Below, one piece after another: positions 50,602-58,199 of a stretch of DNA of 64,000 nt (positions are counted from its first letter, which is position 1; the number at the start of each line of letters is the position of its first letter). A model generated the notes under the pieces. It searched no databases, was not told the origin of the DNA, and saw only the letters and a list, made by a program, of their open reading frames with translations. Position numbers and translations under genes: made by a program. This stretch comes from Noviherbaspirillum galbum. GTDB taxonomy: Bacteria; Pseudomonadota; Gammaproteobacteria; Burkholderiales; Burkholderiaceae_D. The stretch lies in contig NZ_JAAIVB010000069.1 of assembly GCF_010974945.1 (NCBI RefSeq), positions 62,001 to 126,000 on the forward strand, given 5' to 3'.

Positions 50602-52435
50602 CATTGTCCTCGTCGTCCTGATCGTCCTTGCGGTCGTACTTTTTGCCTTTGACGGTGCTAAGGAAGCGGTCAAGCTTCTTCAGGTCGCCATAGTCGAGAC
50701 CGTTGGGCCGGGTCCGGTTGCGCGGCTTGTTCAGCTTGACCTTGCCGATCTTCTCCGCCAGTTCGGGCCGGATGGTCAGCATCGGCACGCGCAGGTTATA
50801 GATCTTGCTTCCCTCGTAGAGCATCACGCATTCGCCCTTGTCCAGACTCTTGAGCTGGTCGGGGGTCACGCGGTGCTGTTCTTCTTCGCGCTCGGCAAAG
50901 GCGCTGCCGCTGGAGTCGCCGATGCTTGCTGTGGGGGACGCCCGTAACGATTGGGCGGACTCGGATTTGCTGTCCGAATGGGTGAGCGTTTTGGCGACCG
51001 CAATGTGCTTGCCGATCAGGTCCGCGGCGGACTCGGCCGTGGCCTGGGAACCCACGCGGAACACCATCTTTGTGCTGGTATTGCCAATCACGCGCTCGCT
51101 GAAATCGTCGCTGATTGCCTTGAAGTTCGACTCGGATTGCACCGCCGGGACCAAAAAAATCCTAGCTGATCGGGCCTGTTCAAACAAAACGCTCCATTCC
51201 ATATTTACATAGGCACCTGCTTCGTCAAAGAAGGCCATGAACGGGAGTTTTGGACGATCTTCCTTCTTCGCCTGCAGCCATGAGACGGCCGTTCGGAAGT
51301 CTCCGAGAATCATTTTTCCGAAGTTGTTTGCCGCGATCGCCTTGCCCATCGTGGGCAGCGCTGCGTAGCAAATCTTCCCGTTCCTGATGATGTCGTACAT
51401 CCGCACATCCGGCGTGTACGAATTGAGTACCTTGCCGAACTGGTTCGTGCCGAACGTGAACAGCCTGCCGCCGATGCCGCCAAAGGTTTCCTTCAGCCGC
51501 TTCAGGTCGATCTGCCCGGCCATCGGGTTTCGCGTGTCATTGGCCGGCAGCCGGTATTGATCGAGGAACAGCCGCAGATTGCGCGTTTCGTCGGCCTTGG
51601 GCGCCACGCGCAGCAGCTTGTCGAGCAAGTCTTCCAATGCCTTCGAATTGTTGAGCAGTACGGACAAATCGTAGAAGTTATATTTGTACCCTGCGCGCTG
51701 TGCTGCGGACACAAGCGTGACGATGCCCTGGTTGGCTGCCTGCTTATAGAAGTCCGCGCCAGCATTTTCTTCGGTGCTGGGGATCAGGCCCATCAAGCGT
51801 GCCGATATCTCGTCAGGGTCGCCGTCCTGAATCGGGTTGTACGTGTTGGAGTTGTCCGGGTCTCCCGGATTGAGAACGTAAAAATCTTTTTCGCGCCCGC
51901 AGGCCGCGGCGAACTGATACATCGACAAGATGTTGTCGCCATCGAGCTTGCCGTCAATGAAGAGGACCCCTCCATTGCGCTGGATCTGCTGGTACATCAT
52001 CAGCGAGGCTGCCACGGTTTTGCCCACACCGGATTGGCCAACTATCCAGAGGTGGCGAAACAGCGCGTCGTCACCAAGGAAAATGGGCTTGCCCGTGTCA
52101 GTGGCGTAGCCGACGAGCAGGCCGGATTTGGAAAACGGAACCACGGGCGACTCGTCCGATTTCACACCGATCGAGCTTTTCAGGGCGTAGTGATCGCGCC
52201 AGGGCGCGAGCAAGCGCTGGGACAATTGTTCCGATGCCGCCAGTGCCGCGCCGAACGGAACGAAAACCGGCATCAGGTTCGCAAACGCCGATGAGGACAT
52301 GATAGTGGCCAGCGACAGGCCGACCACGGAAGCGGTATCTCGCGGCCCGCCAAGGTTGGCATTGAAGGCGTGGGAATACAGCGACGCGAAGTCGAATTCC
52401 GGGGCGGCGTGCGTAGGTTTGACGGTTGGGTCCAT
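50594..52435 (-). CDS. traD: TraD, type IV coupling protein
   Basis: 613 residues from the ATG at 52435; the longer frame to 52504 would run through the promoter and is rejected. A weak N-terminal hydrophobic region (VVGLSLATIMSSSAFANLMP) is followed by Walker A (GQSGVGKTVAAS) near residue 135, Walker B (FMAFFDEAGAY) near 406 and a TraM-recognition-like C-terminal part. The end is strongly acidic. It docks the relaxase-DNA complex to the channel. It leads the traD-unknown-traG unit. Confidence 0.88.
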   Translation of the reverse strand: MDPTVKPTHAAPEFDFASLYSHAFNANLGGPRDTASVVGLSLATIMSSSAFANLMPVFVPFGAALAASEQLSQRLLAPWRDHYALKSSIGVKSDESPVVPFSKSGLLVGYATDTGKPIFLGDDALFRHLWIVGQSGVGKTVAASLMMYQQIQRNGGVLFIDGKLDGDNILSMYQFAAACGREKDFYVLNPGDPDNSNTYNPIQDGDPDEISARLMGLIPSTEENAGADFYKQAANQGIVTLVSAAQRAGYKYNFYDLSVLLNNSKALEDLLDKLLRVAPKADETRNLRLFLDQYRLPANDTRNPMAGQIDLKRLKETFGGIGGRLFTFGTNQFGKVLNSYTPDVRMYDIIRNGKICYAALPTMGKAIAANNFGKMILGDFRTAVSWLQAKKEDRPKLPFMAFFDEAGAYVNMEWSVLFEQARSARIFLVPAVQSESNFKAISDDFSERVIGNTSTKMVFRVGSQATAESAADLIGKHIAVAKTLTHSDSKSESAQSLRASPTASIGDSSGSAFAEREEEQHRVTPDQLKSLDKGECVMLYEGSKIYNLRVPMLTIRPELAEKIGKVKLNKPRNRTRPNGLDYGDLKKLDRFLSTVKGKKYDRKDDQDDEDNDE

Positions 52436-52460
52436 GTTCACAACGAGATCATTTTTTGAG

Positions 52461-52491
52461 AATGTACCTCGTTGTTCGATTTTGAAATAAT
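52461..52491 (-). promoter_or_regulatory. Shared-box promoter of the traD unit
   Basis: On the minus strand ATTATTTC (52491-52484), 17 nt, TACATT (52466-52461). Predicted start near 52454, 19 nt before the traD ATG. Confidence 0.7.
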
Positions 52492-52518
52492 GATTTTTGC
52501 GCAAAATTCATTATTTCA
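52483..52518. repeat. Inverted repeat formed by two facing promoter boxes
   Basis: TGAAATAATGA (52483-52493) and TCATTATTTCA (52508-52518) are perfect inverted repeats of 11 bp. The 14 bases between them are nearly palindromic themselves (TTTTGCGCAAAA). The two boxes thus sit back to back and could bind one symmetric regulator. Confidence 0.85.
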
Positions 52519-52540
52519 TTTTTGAATTTGGCGCTACGAT
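52510..52540 (+). promoter_or_regulatory. Shared-box promoter of the GGDEF gene
   Basis: ATTATTTC (52510-52517), 17 nt, TACGAT (52535-52540). Predicted start near 52547, 20 nt before the ATG at 52567. Confidence 0.7.
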
Positions 52541-52566
52541 TTCGGGGAACTCAACTCTTGCCGGTC

Positions 52567-53928
52567 ATGCCCGACATGTCCTCCCTGCCCCGCGTTGTTC
52601 TCGTCGCCGGATCCGCCCACCTGGTCATCCAGACCGGGGCGACCGCGCCCGCGCGCGCTGGCAACGGGAAAATCGACATCAGCGTGGGCGGTACCGCCTA
52701 CGAGACAGCCAGCTGCCTATCCCGGCTCGATACCGTACCGCGTCTGTTGACCGCGTGGAACGCGTCCGAGTTGTCCCGACTGCTGGGGGCGCACATTGCT
52801 TCGGCTGGCATTCAGTTGATACCAGATGAAGTGGCAGGCATGGATATCGGGGCGGAAGTACGGTTCGGCGCTCACGGGCAGACCGGGCATGTCGCGTCCA
52901 TCCCGATATCCAGTCACCAGTTTGGCGCGCAGCGATTGCGGCAGGCCCTGAATGGTGTGCATGCGCTCTATATGGATGCGACGCTGTCTCTTCAAACGAT
53001 TGCAGATCTTGGAGAGAGCGCCGAGGCGCTGTCGATACCCATGGTCGCATTCGGCGTGGCGCCAGAACTGGCCGCAAAGCTTCTCCCGCTGGCCGGCAAG
53101 CTGACCGCCTTGGTGCTTTCGCCGCTCGAGCTCGAAAGCTTGTTGGAGGAAACAGACTTGGCTGATGCGTCCGAGATCGCGCATCGGATGGAAACCATGG
53201 TGTTTCTGGCGCGCGGCCGCGGCGGCGGCGTGATCTACCACCCTGACGGCGAGCGCACCCGCGTCCTGCCGCCGGAAACCGAAGGCGGGTCGGCATTGCT
53301 CGATTACCCGTTCGCGGTGGCGGTAATCGAGATGCTGCTGCAGGGGCATGAACTACAGGATGCCGCCAATGCGGCGCATGCTGCGGCACTGGAACTCGCC
53401 TGCGGTGGCGCCGTGTCCAATGGGCTGTCGAGCATGGTCGAAGGCCTGGTCGATCAGGCCGAACATGACACCCTGACAGGGTTGCTCACGCGCGGTGGCT
53501 TCTCCGGAGCGTTGCGCCGTGGCCTCGGACATCGTGGGGCGCTTCTCCTGCTGGACCTCGACAACTTCAAACAGGTCAATGACACGCACGGACACGACGC
53601 CGGCGATCAGGTGCTGAAGGATGTCTCGGACGTCATACAAGGCTGCATTCGTGCTGGCGACTTCGCCGCGCGTTGGGGCGGGGACGAATTTGTTGTCTAT
53701 CTTGCCAAAACTGATGTGGAGCGTGCGCAGAAGGTGGTGCAGCGGATGCGCGCGACCGCAGCCAAGCGCAACCTGCACGGCGTGACGTTGTCGATTGGTG
53801 TCACGGTCGTCGATGCCGGCGAGCCCATTGCAGATGCCATCTCCCGGGCGGACAGCGCAATGTACCGGGTCAAGCGGTCCGGCAAGGACAACGTCATGGT
53901 CGATGCCGAAGGATTGCACGATGGCTAA
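52567..53928 (+). CDS. Sugar-kinase-like (PfkB) domain fused to a GGDEF diguanylate cyclase
   Basis: 453 residues (ATG at 52567; 52576 also possible). Residues 1-290 follow the ribokinase/PfkB pattern: a first strand VVLVAGSAHLVIQTG, then SVGGTAYETASCLSRL in the position of GGKGxN, and near the end YPFAVAVIEMLLQGHELQDA resembling the anion-hole helix. The catalytic GAGD is replaced by LLDY, so the domain is probably a ligand sensor. The C-terminal GGDEF domain is intact (RWGGDEFVVYL, DLDNFKQVNDTHGHDAGD). c-di-GMP made here could switch pilus or mating functions, which share its promoter type. Confidence 0.75.
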   Translation: MPDMSSLPRVVLVAGSAHLVIQTGATAPARAGNGKIDISVGGTAYETASCLSRLDTVPRLLTAWNASELSRLLGAHIASAGIQLIPDEVAGMDIGAEVRFGAHGQTGHVASIPISSHQFGAQRLRQALNGVHALYMDATLSLQTIADLGESAEALSIPMVAFGVAPELAAKLLPLAGKLTALVLSPLELESLLEETDLADASEIAHRMETMVFLARGRGGGVIYHPDGERTRVLPPETEGGSALLDYPFAVAVIEMLLQGHELQDAANAAHAAALELACGGAVSNGLSSMVEGLVDQAEHDTLTGLLTRGGFSGALRRGLGHRGALLLLDLDNFKQVNDTHGHDAGDQVLKDVSDVIQGCIRAGDFAARWGGDEFVVYLAKTDVERAQKVVQRMRATAAKRNLHGVTLSIGVTVVDAGEPIADAISRADSAMYRVKRSGKDNVMVDAEGLHDG

Positions 53929-54322
53929 GATTTTTTTGATCGCCAAAGACACAAACGCGCCGGCGCTTGGCGCGGTCCTCGACCTGGATGCGCTGCCGGA
54001 AGGCGTCGTCAACACGGTGGTCGCGCAATGGCGTGACCAGGTCGACGACCTGGTGCTCTGGTTTCTCGCGGATGCAGCAAGAGCGATCGCATTGGTGCGG
54101 GAAATTGCCGATCACGATCTGAGCGAACAGGCGCGGTGGTTTTGCACGACGCTGGCCAGTTTCACGGAGAACTGTCCGCCGTCGAAGACTGGTATGGAAG
54201 ATTGGTTGTTGCTCTCTGATGGCGACGATGCAGAAATTGCCCGGCTCCCAAGCAAGGATGCGGCCCGGATTTTTTCACTGATGCGAAGCGGGATTACGCC
54301 GCTGCGCACGCCTTGGGATTGA
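53921..54322 (+). CDS. Small soluble protein coupled to the GGDEF gene, unknown
   Basis: 133 residues from the ATG at 53921, which overlaps the end of the GGDEF gene by 8 nt. The sequence starts AKIFLIAKDTNAPALGAV and is mainly helical, with two cysteines (RWFCTTLASFTENCPP). No family is recognised. Coupling suggests a partner or effector of the cyclase. Confidence 0.55.
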   Translation: MAKIFLIAKDTNAPALGAVLDLDALPEGVVNTVVAQWRDQVDDLVLWFLADAARAIALVREIADHDLSEQARWFCTTLASFTENCPPSKTGMEDWLLLSDGDDAEIARLPSKDAARIFSLMRSGITPLRTPWD

Positions 54323-54430
54323 GCGTTCGCTGGCTGACGCTGCGGCGTGTTCGGAATTGGTCGTTCTTTGCGAGGCGGGAGGACCAGTGCAATAGCAGAT
54401 CAGCCTCGAAACAAGTCGAAAAGGATTGGA

Positions 54431-54688
54431 ATGGAATCTCAAAAATTCATGTCTGCGCCAGCATCTCTTGCGCTCGCTATCGAGATCATGTGCGTTGCCC
54501 TGTGCATGGTGGCCGCATGGGATATGGCGGGGGATGTGGTCCTCCCAAGCAAGATGGTGATGGTCAGGACATTTCTGATGGCGGCGATCCCCTTGTCCTT
54601 TGTCCCGACCTTGATCGATAACGTACAAGGGAAGAACCACAACTTTAATCGCGTGGTGGCCAAACTCGAACGCCTGATGGCACGCTGA
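54431..54688 (+). CDS. Small membrane protein, unknown
   Basis: 85 residues from the ATG at 54431 (AAGGA upstream). Two hydrophobic stretches (LALAIEIMCVALCMVAAWDM; VMVRTFLMAAIPLSFVPTLI) and a basic end (FNRVVAKLERLMAR) suggest an inner-membrane protein with a cytoplasmic C-terminus. It lies 108 bp after the preceding gene. Confidence 0.45.
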   Translation: MESQKFMSAPASLALAIEIMCVALCMVAAWDMAGDVVLPSKMVMVRTFLMAAIPLSFVPTLIDNVQGKNHNFNRVVAKLERLMAR

Positions 54689-54819
54689 TGCTTCCGAATC
54701 GAAGCTGAAGCACCGGCGAGGATCGACTGTTGCAACCGCGCATCCTCGCTAGTGCGCCCTTCTCAATCCTAGTATCCTCACAACATCCCTGCGCTGCGCA
54801 CGTCCCTGCTGAATTTTCT

Positions 54820-55038
54820 ATGTCTGATTTCTTTACTACTTCTTCGATGGTCACGCGTGACCATCCGAGCGAGCAATCAAGTAGCGTATCGGCGGAACGA
54901 AAAAAGGGCCGCTATTTCGTCCATCAGTGCCAGGGGTGCGGTGCGGATCAGATGATCCTGGTGCGCGTGGACGCGCCGCGGCCGTGCTGCTGCCCTGGCG
55001 CGAAATTTAAGTACAAGGGCGTTCAAGACATTTCCTGA
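54820..55038 (+). CDS. Small cysteine-cluster protein, possible zinc ribbon
   Basis: 72 residues from the ATG at 54820 (a later ATG at 54850 is possible; neither has a strong site). The C-terminal part contains CQGCG and PCCCPG, a cluster typical of zinc ribbons, with an aromatic-basic end (AKFKYKGVQ). No function can be assigned. Confidence 0.4.
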   Translation: MSDFFTTSSMVTRDHPSEQSSSVSAERKKGRYFVHQCQGCGADQMILVRVDAPRPCCCPGAKFKYKGVQDIS

Positions 55039-55552
55039 AACCCGCTTTCAAATGAAAAACTCCCCAAGGTCCGAAGACCGAGGGGAGTTAGTTGGATCAA
55101 AGCAGCGACGTTGTCACCTGGCTGGATCACAGGCGCAGGAGCGCAATAACAGAGCACCGAATGTGCATCCAAGGCGCAGGCGCGCATCAATAAAAATCCC
55201 AGTACCGCAAGCGGAATCCTCTGGGAGGGTCTCGGGTTAGGCCGCGAGAAGAGGCCAAGGCGCAAACGCACCGGTATCGTCCTGATCAAGATGCCGATCA
55301 GACAGGCGTTCATTGTGTGTCATGAACAAATCTCGGTTTCCGAAGAAACGTGTATCTCCGCGCTTCGCGCAAGAACTCTATACACAACGCGGCTGGCCAA
55401 AGGCTGCCTCGCGTCCTCTAAGCAGAAAATCTGCTTTCCGGCAGAGAAAGCTCCGCCATCAATTATCATAGTGGTCGGTATGTATGGAAAAAAAGATGTT
55501 TTTTGCGACGAAAAAAGCGTTGTGGATTCAACGGGTTAGCGAGTGCCAAAAG
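55039..55552. other. Mostly non-coding stretch with hairpins
   Basis: About 500 bases without a convincing gene. A strong hairpin AACTCCCC/GGGGAGTT (about 55060-55090) with an inner GGTC/GACC stem ends in a T run only on the minus strand, so it looks like a minus-strand terminator without an obvious upstream gene. A small RNA is possible. A very basic 49-codon plus frame (55322-55471) lacks a ribosome site. Confidence 0.35.
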
Positions 55553-55582
55553 AAAAACCCCGTCACCTGTAGGCAACGGGGT
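55553..55582 (-). terminator. Terminator of the toxin/antitoxin-like pair
   Basis: On the minus strand ACCCCGT (55582-55576) pairs with ACGGGGT (55563-55557), followed by TTTTTCTTTT. Confidence 0.85.
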
Positions 55583-55589
55583 CGTTTAG

Positions 55590-56012
55590 TCAAAGGCGCA
55601 CGTTATGGCGTCTCAAGATGCGAGCAATGCCCGCATATCGCATCGCGTCCGCGACGAGGCGGAACATCGATCCCGGCAACGACGTAACCTGCACCGGGGA
55701 CTCTCCAGCGGCAAACCAGACTGCGGTTGCCGGAATCAAGCAAAGATAGTTGAAATCAAAGCGGGTATCCGCCGTCAACATGCCTTTCACATCAGCGCCA
55801 GCTTTCACAATGACGTCGCCGCCATTGGAAGACTCGCGCTCGGCTTCGCAATGTGTTGTACCGTAGGCAACCAGCACATGGCGCTGCGCGTTCTCCATTG
55901 TTTCGCCCAGAACGAAGACTGGTCGGAGCTTCGGGCCGGGAACCAGGTGGGCATCCTGCGGCCACCAACATCTAAGTATGTCCCCCATGCTGAGGGCGGG
56001 AATCGTCTGCAT
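55590..56012 (-). CDS. PemK/MazF-like or unrelated small protein, toxin candidate
   Basis: 140 residues from the ATG at 56012 (AAGGAG 6 nt upstream). The start MGDILRCWWPQDAHLVPGPK leads to LRPVFVLGE and then HVLVAYGTT. This follows the beta-strand order of PemK/MazF toxins (GDIxxVxxPxxxxxEQxGxRPxxVL). The middle of the protein is not typical and key residues cannot be verified. It overlaps the upstream small gene by 41 nt, as toxin/antitoxin operons often do. An ordinary plasmid protein remains possible. Confidence 0.45.
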   Translation of the reverse strand: MQTIPALSMGDILRCWWPQDAHLVPGPKLRPVFVLGETMENAQRHVLVAYGTTHCEAERESSNGGDVIVKAGADVKGMLTADTRFDFNYLCLIPATAVWFAAGESPVQVTSLPGSMFRLVADAMRYAGIARILRRHNVRL

Positions 56013-56385
56013 CTGCATCTCCTTGCTCGCTCAACAAGTCGAGAAACACATCCTTGAGGTTGGCGCCGTTGGATTGGCGGGATTCCTCAAGCTTTACCCT
56101 GCGTTGCATGAGCTGTGCGACTTGCTCAGGCGACAGGCGCGGTGCATCCAGATCGAGATCGGGGATCTCGGCTCGGGCCAGCTGCGTCACCGCACGAATG
56201 ATCAATTCCTGTTCGGATACGCCATGGCTGTGGGCCAAGGCGCTCAGCGTGTCGGCCGAGATTCCGAAGACGGAATTGATGTCATCGAGCGAAAAAGTAA
56301 AGCTTTTGGGCATATCAATCTCCGGTGGAGGCACTGCAGGCGGAACCTGCACTGTATCCGGCGGATTCGTCTTTTGCAAAGACAT
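55972..56385 (-). CDS. Small helical protein upstream of the toxin candidate
   Basis: 137 residues; AAGGAG 8 nt before the ATG. After a Pro-rich start, residues 30-70 form helices (LDDINSVFGISADTLSALAH, SEQELIIRAVTQLARAEI) that could be a small DNA-binding or dimerisation domain. A Lys/Glu helix and an acidic tail follow. Together with the overlapping downstream gene it looks like an antitoxin-toxin pair, inferred from size and layout only. Confidence 0.45.
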   Translation of the reverse strand: MSLQKTNPPDTVQVPPAVPPPEIDMPKSFTFSLDDINSVFGISADTLSALAHSHGVSEQELIIRAVTQLARAEIPDLDLDAPRLSPEQVAQLMQRRVKLEESRQSNGANLKDVFLDLLSEQGDADADDSRPQHGGHT

Positions 56386-56396
56386 CTGGTTCTCCT

Positions 56397-56543
56397 TTAA
56401 GCATGCGTCCAGCGATGAGCCAGGTACGCAGTGCCGGTCAGCAGAAGATAGACGACAGCCATGCTCGGTTTGCCGTGCATGATCATCATGGCGGCGGAAC
56501 CAAAAACAACGGTGGTCGTGGATTTCATAATGAGCTGGTGCAT
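56397..56543 (-). CDS. Very small hydrophobic protein
   Basis: 48 residues from the ATG at 56543 (GGGGAA upstream). The sequence has two hydrophobic stretches (TVVFGSAAMMIMHG; MAVVYLLLTGTAYLAH). Such small membrane peptides are common on plasmids. A degenerate box promoter is at 56582-56612. Confidence 0.5.
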   Translation of the reverse strand: MHQLIMKSTTTVVFGSAAMMIMHGKPSMAVVYLLLTGTAYLAHRWTHA

Positions 56544-56581
56544 TGCGTTCCCCTTAAAAAAGAAAAAGCTGCGCCAATATC

Positions 56582-56612
56582 GACGTAGCGGCAGGACATG
56601 CGGGGAAAAAAA
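56582..56612 (-). promoter_or_regulatory. Degenerate shared-box promoter using a terminator T tract
   Basis: On the minus strand TTTTTTTC (56612-56605), 17 nt with GCATGTC in the spacer, TACGTC (56587-56582). The T tract is also the tail of the terminator at 56606-56642. Confidence 0.35.
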
Positions 56613-56642
56613 AATGTCCACCGGCCTTGGGGGACGGTGGAC
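56606..56642 (-). terminator. Terminator of the 52-residue gene
   Basis: On the minus strand GTCCACCG (56642-56635) pairs with CGGTGGAC (56623-56616), followed by ATTTTTTTTT. Confidence 0.85.
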
Positions 56643-56673
56643 GAAGAGGAGTGAAAGGGACCGGGCAGACTGC

Positions 56674-56832
56674 TTATTGAGACAGAACTTTCTGGCCGGG
56701 ACGGTGGGGAGCGGTGCCTGTTGCCGGCGGCTGTGGCTGAAACAGCGCGACGACGTTGGCAGGTTGCTGGACTTGCGGGCGGGCGACGTATTCCTTGGTA
56801 AAGAACACGGCGAGCGAGCAATTGGTGATCAT
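56674..56832 (-). CDS. Very small protein, unknown
   Basis: 52 residues from the ATG at 56832 (GGAGG 7 nt upstream). It starts MITNCSLAVFFTKEYVARPQ and ends in a Pro/Gln-rich tail. The N-terminal pattern (a short hydrophobic run, KE, then PQVxQ) resembles the 76-residue protein at 58772-59002, hinting at a small paralogous family. Confidence 0.5.
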   Translation of the reverse strand: MITNCSLAVFFTKEYVARPQVQQPANVVALFQPQPPATGTAPHRPGQKVLSQ

Positions 56833-56995
56833 GAGAAGCCTCCGGAAAAGTGAAATGGGTGGTAGAGGTGCGGCCGAGCCGCTCACGAAAAAATCGGGTC
56901 TGTACCGTCGGCAGGGACCGTGGCCAGATAAGGCGCGGGGCGGCGAAACAGCCTGCAGCCCGTGTTGCGTTGTCGAAGTGAGTCGATATGTTTGG

Positions 56996-57046
56996 AAAAA
57001 AAAATGTAAACAGCAATGCGCCGCCGGACGGATCCGGGCGGCGCAT
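56996..57046 (-). terminator. Terminator of the 146-residue gene
   Basis: On the minus strand ATGCGCCGCC (57046-57037) pairs with GGCGGCGCAT (57025-57016). A run of nine T starts 11 nt later, so the spacing is long for a classical terminator. Confidence 0.65.
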
Positions 57047-57079
57047 GGGGGTGGTCAAAAGTGGCGGCTTGGACGTCGA

Positions 57080-57520
57080 TCAGGCAGCCATCCTGGGCTG
57101 GTTGCCGGTGCGCAGGTAGGTCATGGCGCACTGCTGCTCGAGCATGGCGGTGGCGTGCTGTGTCTTGCCCTGCCGGATCAATTCGAGCACGGACTCGGCG
57201 AACCGGCCCAGGGCATCATCGGCGATGGAGGTCTCATAGACGATGCGCTTGCCGCGCTTGTCGAAACGAATATGGTCGGTCTGTTCGCTCGGTTGGCCCC
57301 ACAACAGGTATTTGAAGTCGTACGGGACCTTGTGGGCGTCGAGCGTTTTCAGAAAGCCATAGCAGAGGTGGCGGCCGTCATCGCAATCCTCGATTGTGAC
57401 CATCGTGCTGTCGGGACGCGCCAGGACAACATGGTACCGGTCGAACTCGGCGACGGCCATTCGGATGGCCGCGACTTGCAGGGCCTGCGCGGGAAAGGAT
57501 ACTTCTGCGAAAAGGAACAT
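57080..57520 (-). CDS. Soluble protein of about 146 residues, unknown
   Basis: 146 residues from the ATG at 57520 (AGGAG upstream); the longer frame has no site. The sequence is mixed alpha/beta (EVSFPAQALQVAAIRMAVAE, HICYGFLK-like core) with a helical C-terminus ending in a Gln/Arg-rich region. No family is recognised. It is a single gene flanked by terminators. Confidence 0.5.
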   Translation of the reverse strand: MFLFAEVSFPAQALQVAAIRMAVAEFDRYHVVLARPDSTMVTIEDCDDGRHLCYGFLKTLDAHKVPYDFKYLLWGQPSEQTDHIRFDKRGKRIVYETSIADDALGRFAESVLELIRQGKTQHATAMLEQQCAMTYLRTGNQPRMAA

Positions 57521-57576
57521 GGCATATCTCCTGGGATGGTCTTTGCCGGAATTGGCAAAGTGCAGGAGATGGCCGG

Positions 57577-57616
57577 AAAAAAGAAAAGCCGCACGTGTCC
57601 GAAGACAGCGTGCGGC
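57577..57616 (-). terminator. Terminator of the small two-gene unit
   Basis: On the minus strand GCCGCACG (57616-57609) pairs with CGTGCGGC (57595-57588), followed by TTTTCTTTTTT. The T tract also forms a box-like CTTTTTTC followed after 17 nt by TTGCCA, a weak promoter for the next gene. Confidence 0.85.
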
Positions 57617-57623
57617 AGGTTGA

Positions 57624-57797
57624 TCACAGGCCCAGACGCTTGTGCGGTTCAGGCTTTCGGGTCGCAACGTCGATTCGCGAGCGCGAGTCGGTGCGGCATT
57701 CGTGGATGATCGACTTCACCGCGCCGATGACGGGGCCGAAGAACATCCGCGGGCTCTCAGCCGCTGCTGCGGTTATCTCCTGAAACAAAGGGTTCAT
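57624..57797 (-). CDS. 57-residue micro-protein, paralogue of the one at 58200-58310
   Basis: The ATG at 57797 overlaps the stop of the preceding gene (ATGA). The sequence MNPLFQEITAAAAESPRMFF continues GPVIGAVKSIIHE and then a basic tail. Its first 35 residues align with the 36-residue product at 58200-58310 (MNTFLQVVQTAARDAVRMYF, then APLVGAFQAM): MN..(L/F)Q, RM(F/Y)F.P(V/L)(I/V)GA. The shared core could be an amphipathic or membrane-associated helix. Function unknown. Confidence 0.55.
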   Translation of the reverse strand: MNPLFQEITAAAAESPRMFFGPVIGAVKSIIHECRTDSRSRIDVATRKPEPHKRLGL

Positions 57798-58057
57798 TTT
57801 TTAAAAATCTCCCGGATTGCTTTGAGCACCGATTGCAACAGGTGCGCAACAAAACACACTGAGTCGGTTAGCAACAGAGCATCTGCCAACAGTCCCAGCA
57901 ACTTGACGGTGAATTTGTTGGCGCCAAACTCTGCCAACCGTTCCACCAGCACATCCAGGCCAATCGCGGCAGCCGCGATGACCAGGAAGATGACCAGACC
58001 AACCATGACGTGCACGCCAAAGCGCACGATCGGGGTCCACCATTTTTCGTTATTCAT
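57794..58057 (-). CDS. Small membrane protein
   Basis: 87 residues with GAGGAG upstream. A strong membrane helix (VHVMVGLVIFLVIAAAAIGL) is followed by an amphipathic helix and a second hydrophobic segment (FTVKLLGLLADALLLTDSV). It starts a two-gene unit with the 57-residue micro-protein. A degenerate box promoter is at 58087-58117. Confidence 0.6.
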   Translation of the reverse strand: MNNEKWWTPIVRFGVHVMVGLVIFLVIAAAAIGLDVLVERLAEFGANKFTVKLLGLLADALLLTDSVCFVAHLLQSVLKAIREIFKK

Positions 58058-58086
58058 TTTTTCTCCTCAATTGCTGCATGCGTCAT

Positions 58087-58117
58087 TGCATAACGGGAGG
58101 AGATACGGGGAAAAAAT
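58087..58117 (-). promoter_or_regulatory. Degenerate shared-box promoter of the two-gene unit
   Basis: On the minus strand ATTTTTTC (58117-58110), 17 nt, TATGCA (58092-58087). Spacing identical to the strict copies. Confidence 0.45.
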
Positions 58118-58154
58118 AAATGTGGCCGGCACGCGATTGGCGGGAGTACAGGCG

Positions 58155-58185
58155 AAAAAAAGCCGCCCTAGCGGCGGCTTTTTTC
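58155..58185 (-). terminator. Symmetric terminator after the 36-residue gene
   Basis: AGCCGCC (58161-58167) pairs with GGCGGCT (58173-58179), with an A run on one side and a T run on the other, so it can act on both strands. Confidence 0.85.
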
Positions 58186-58199
58186 GATACAGCTTGCTT

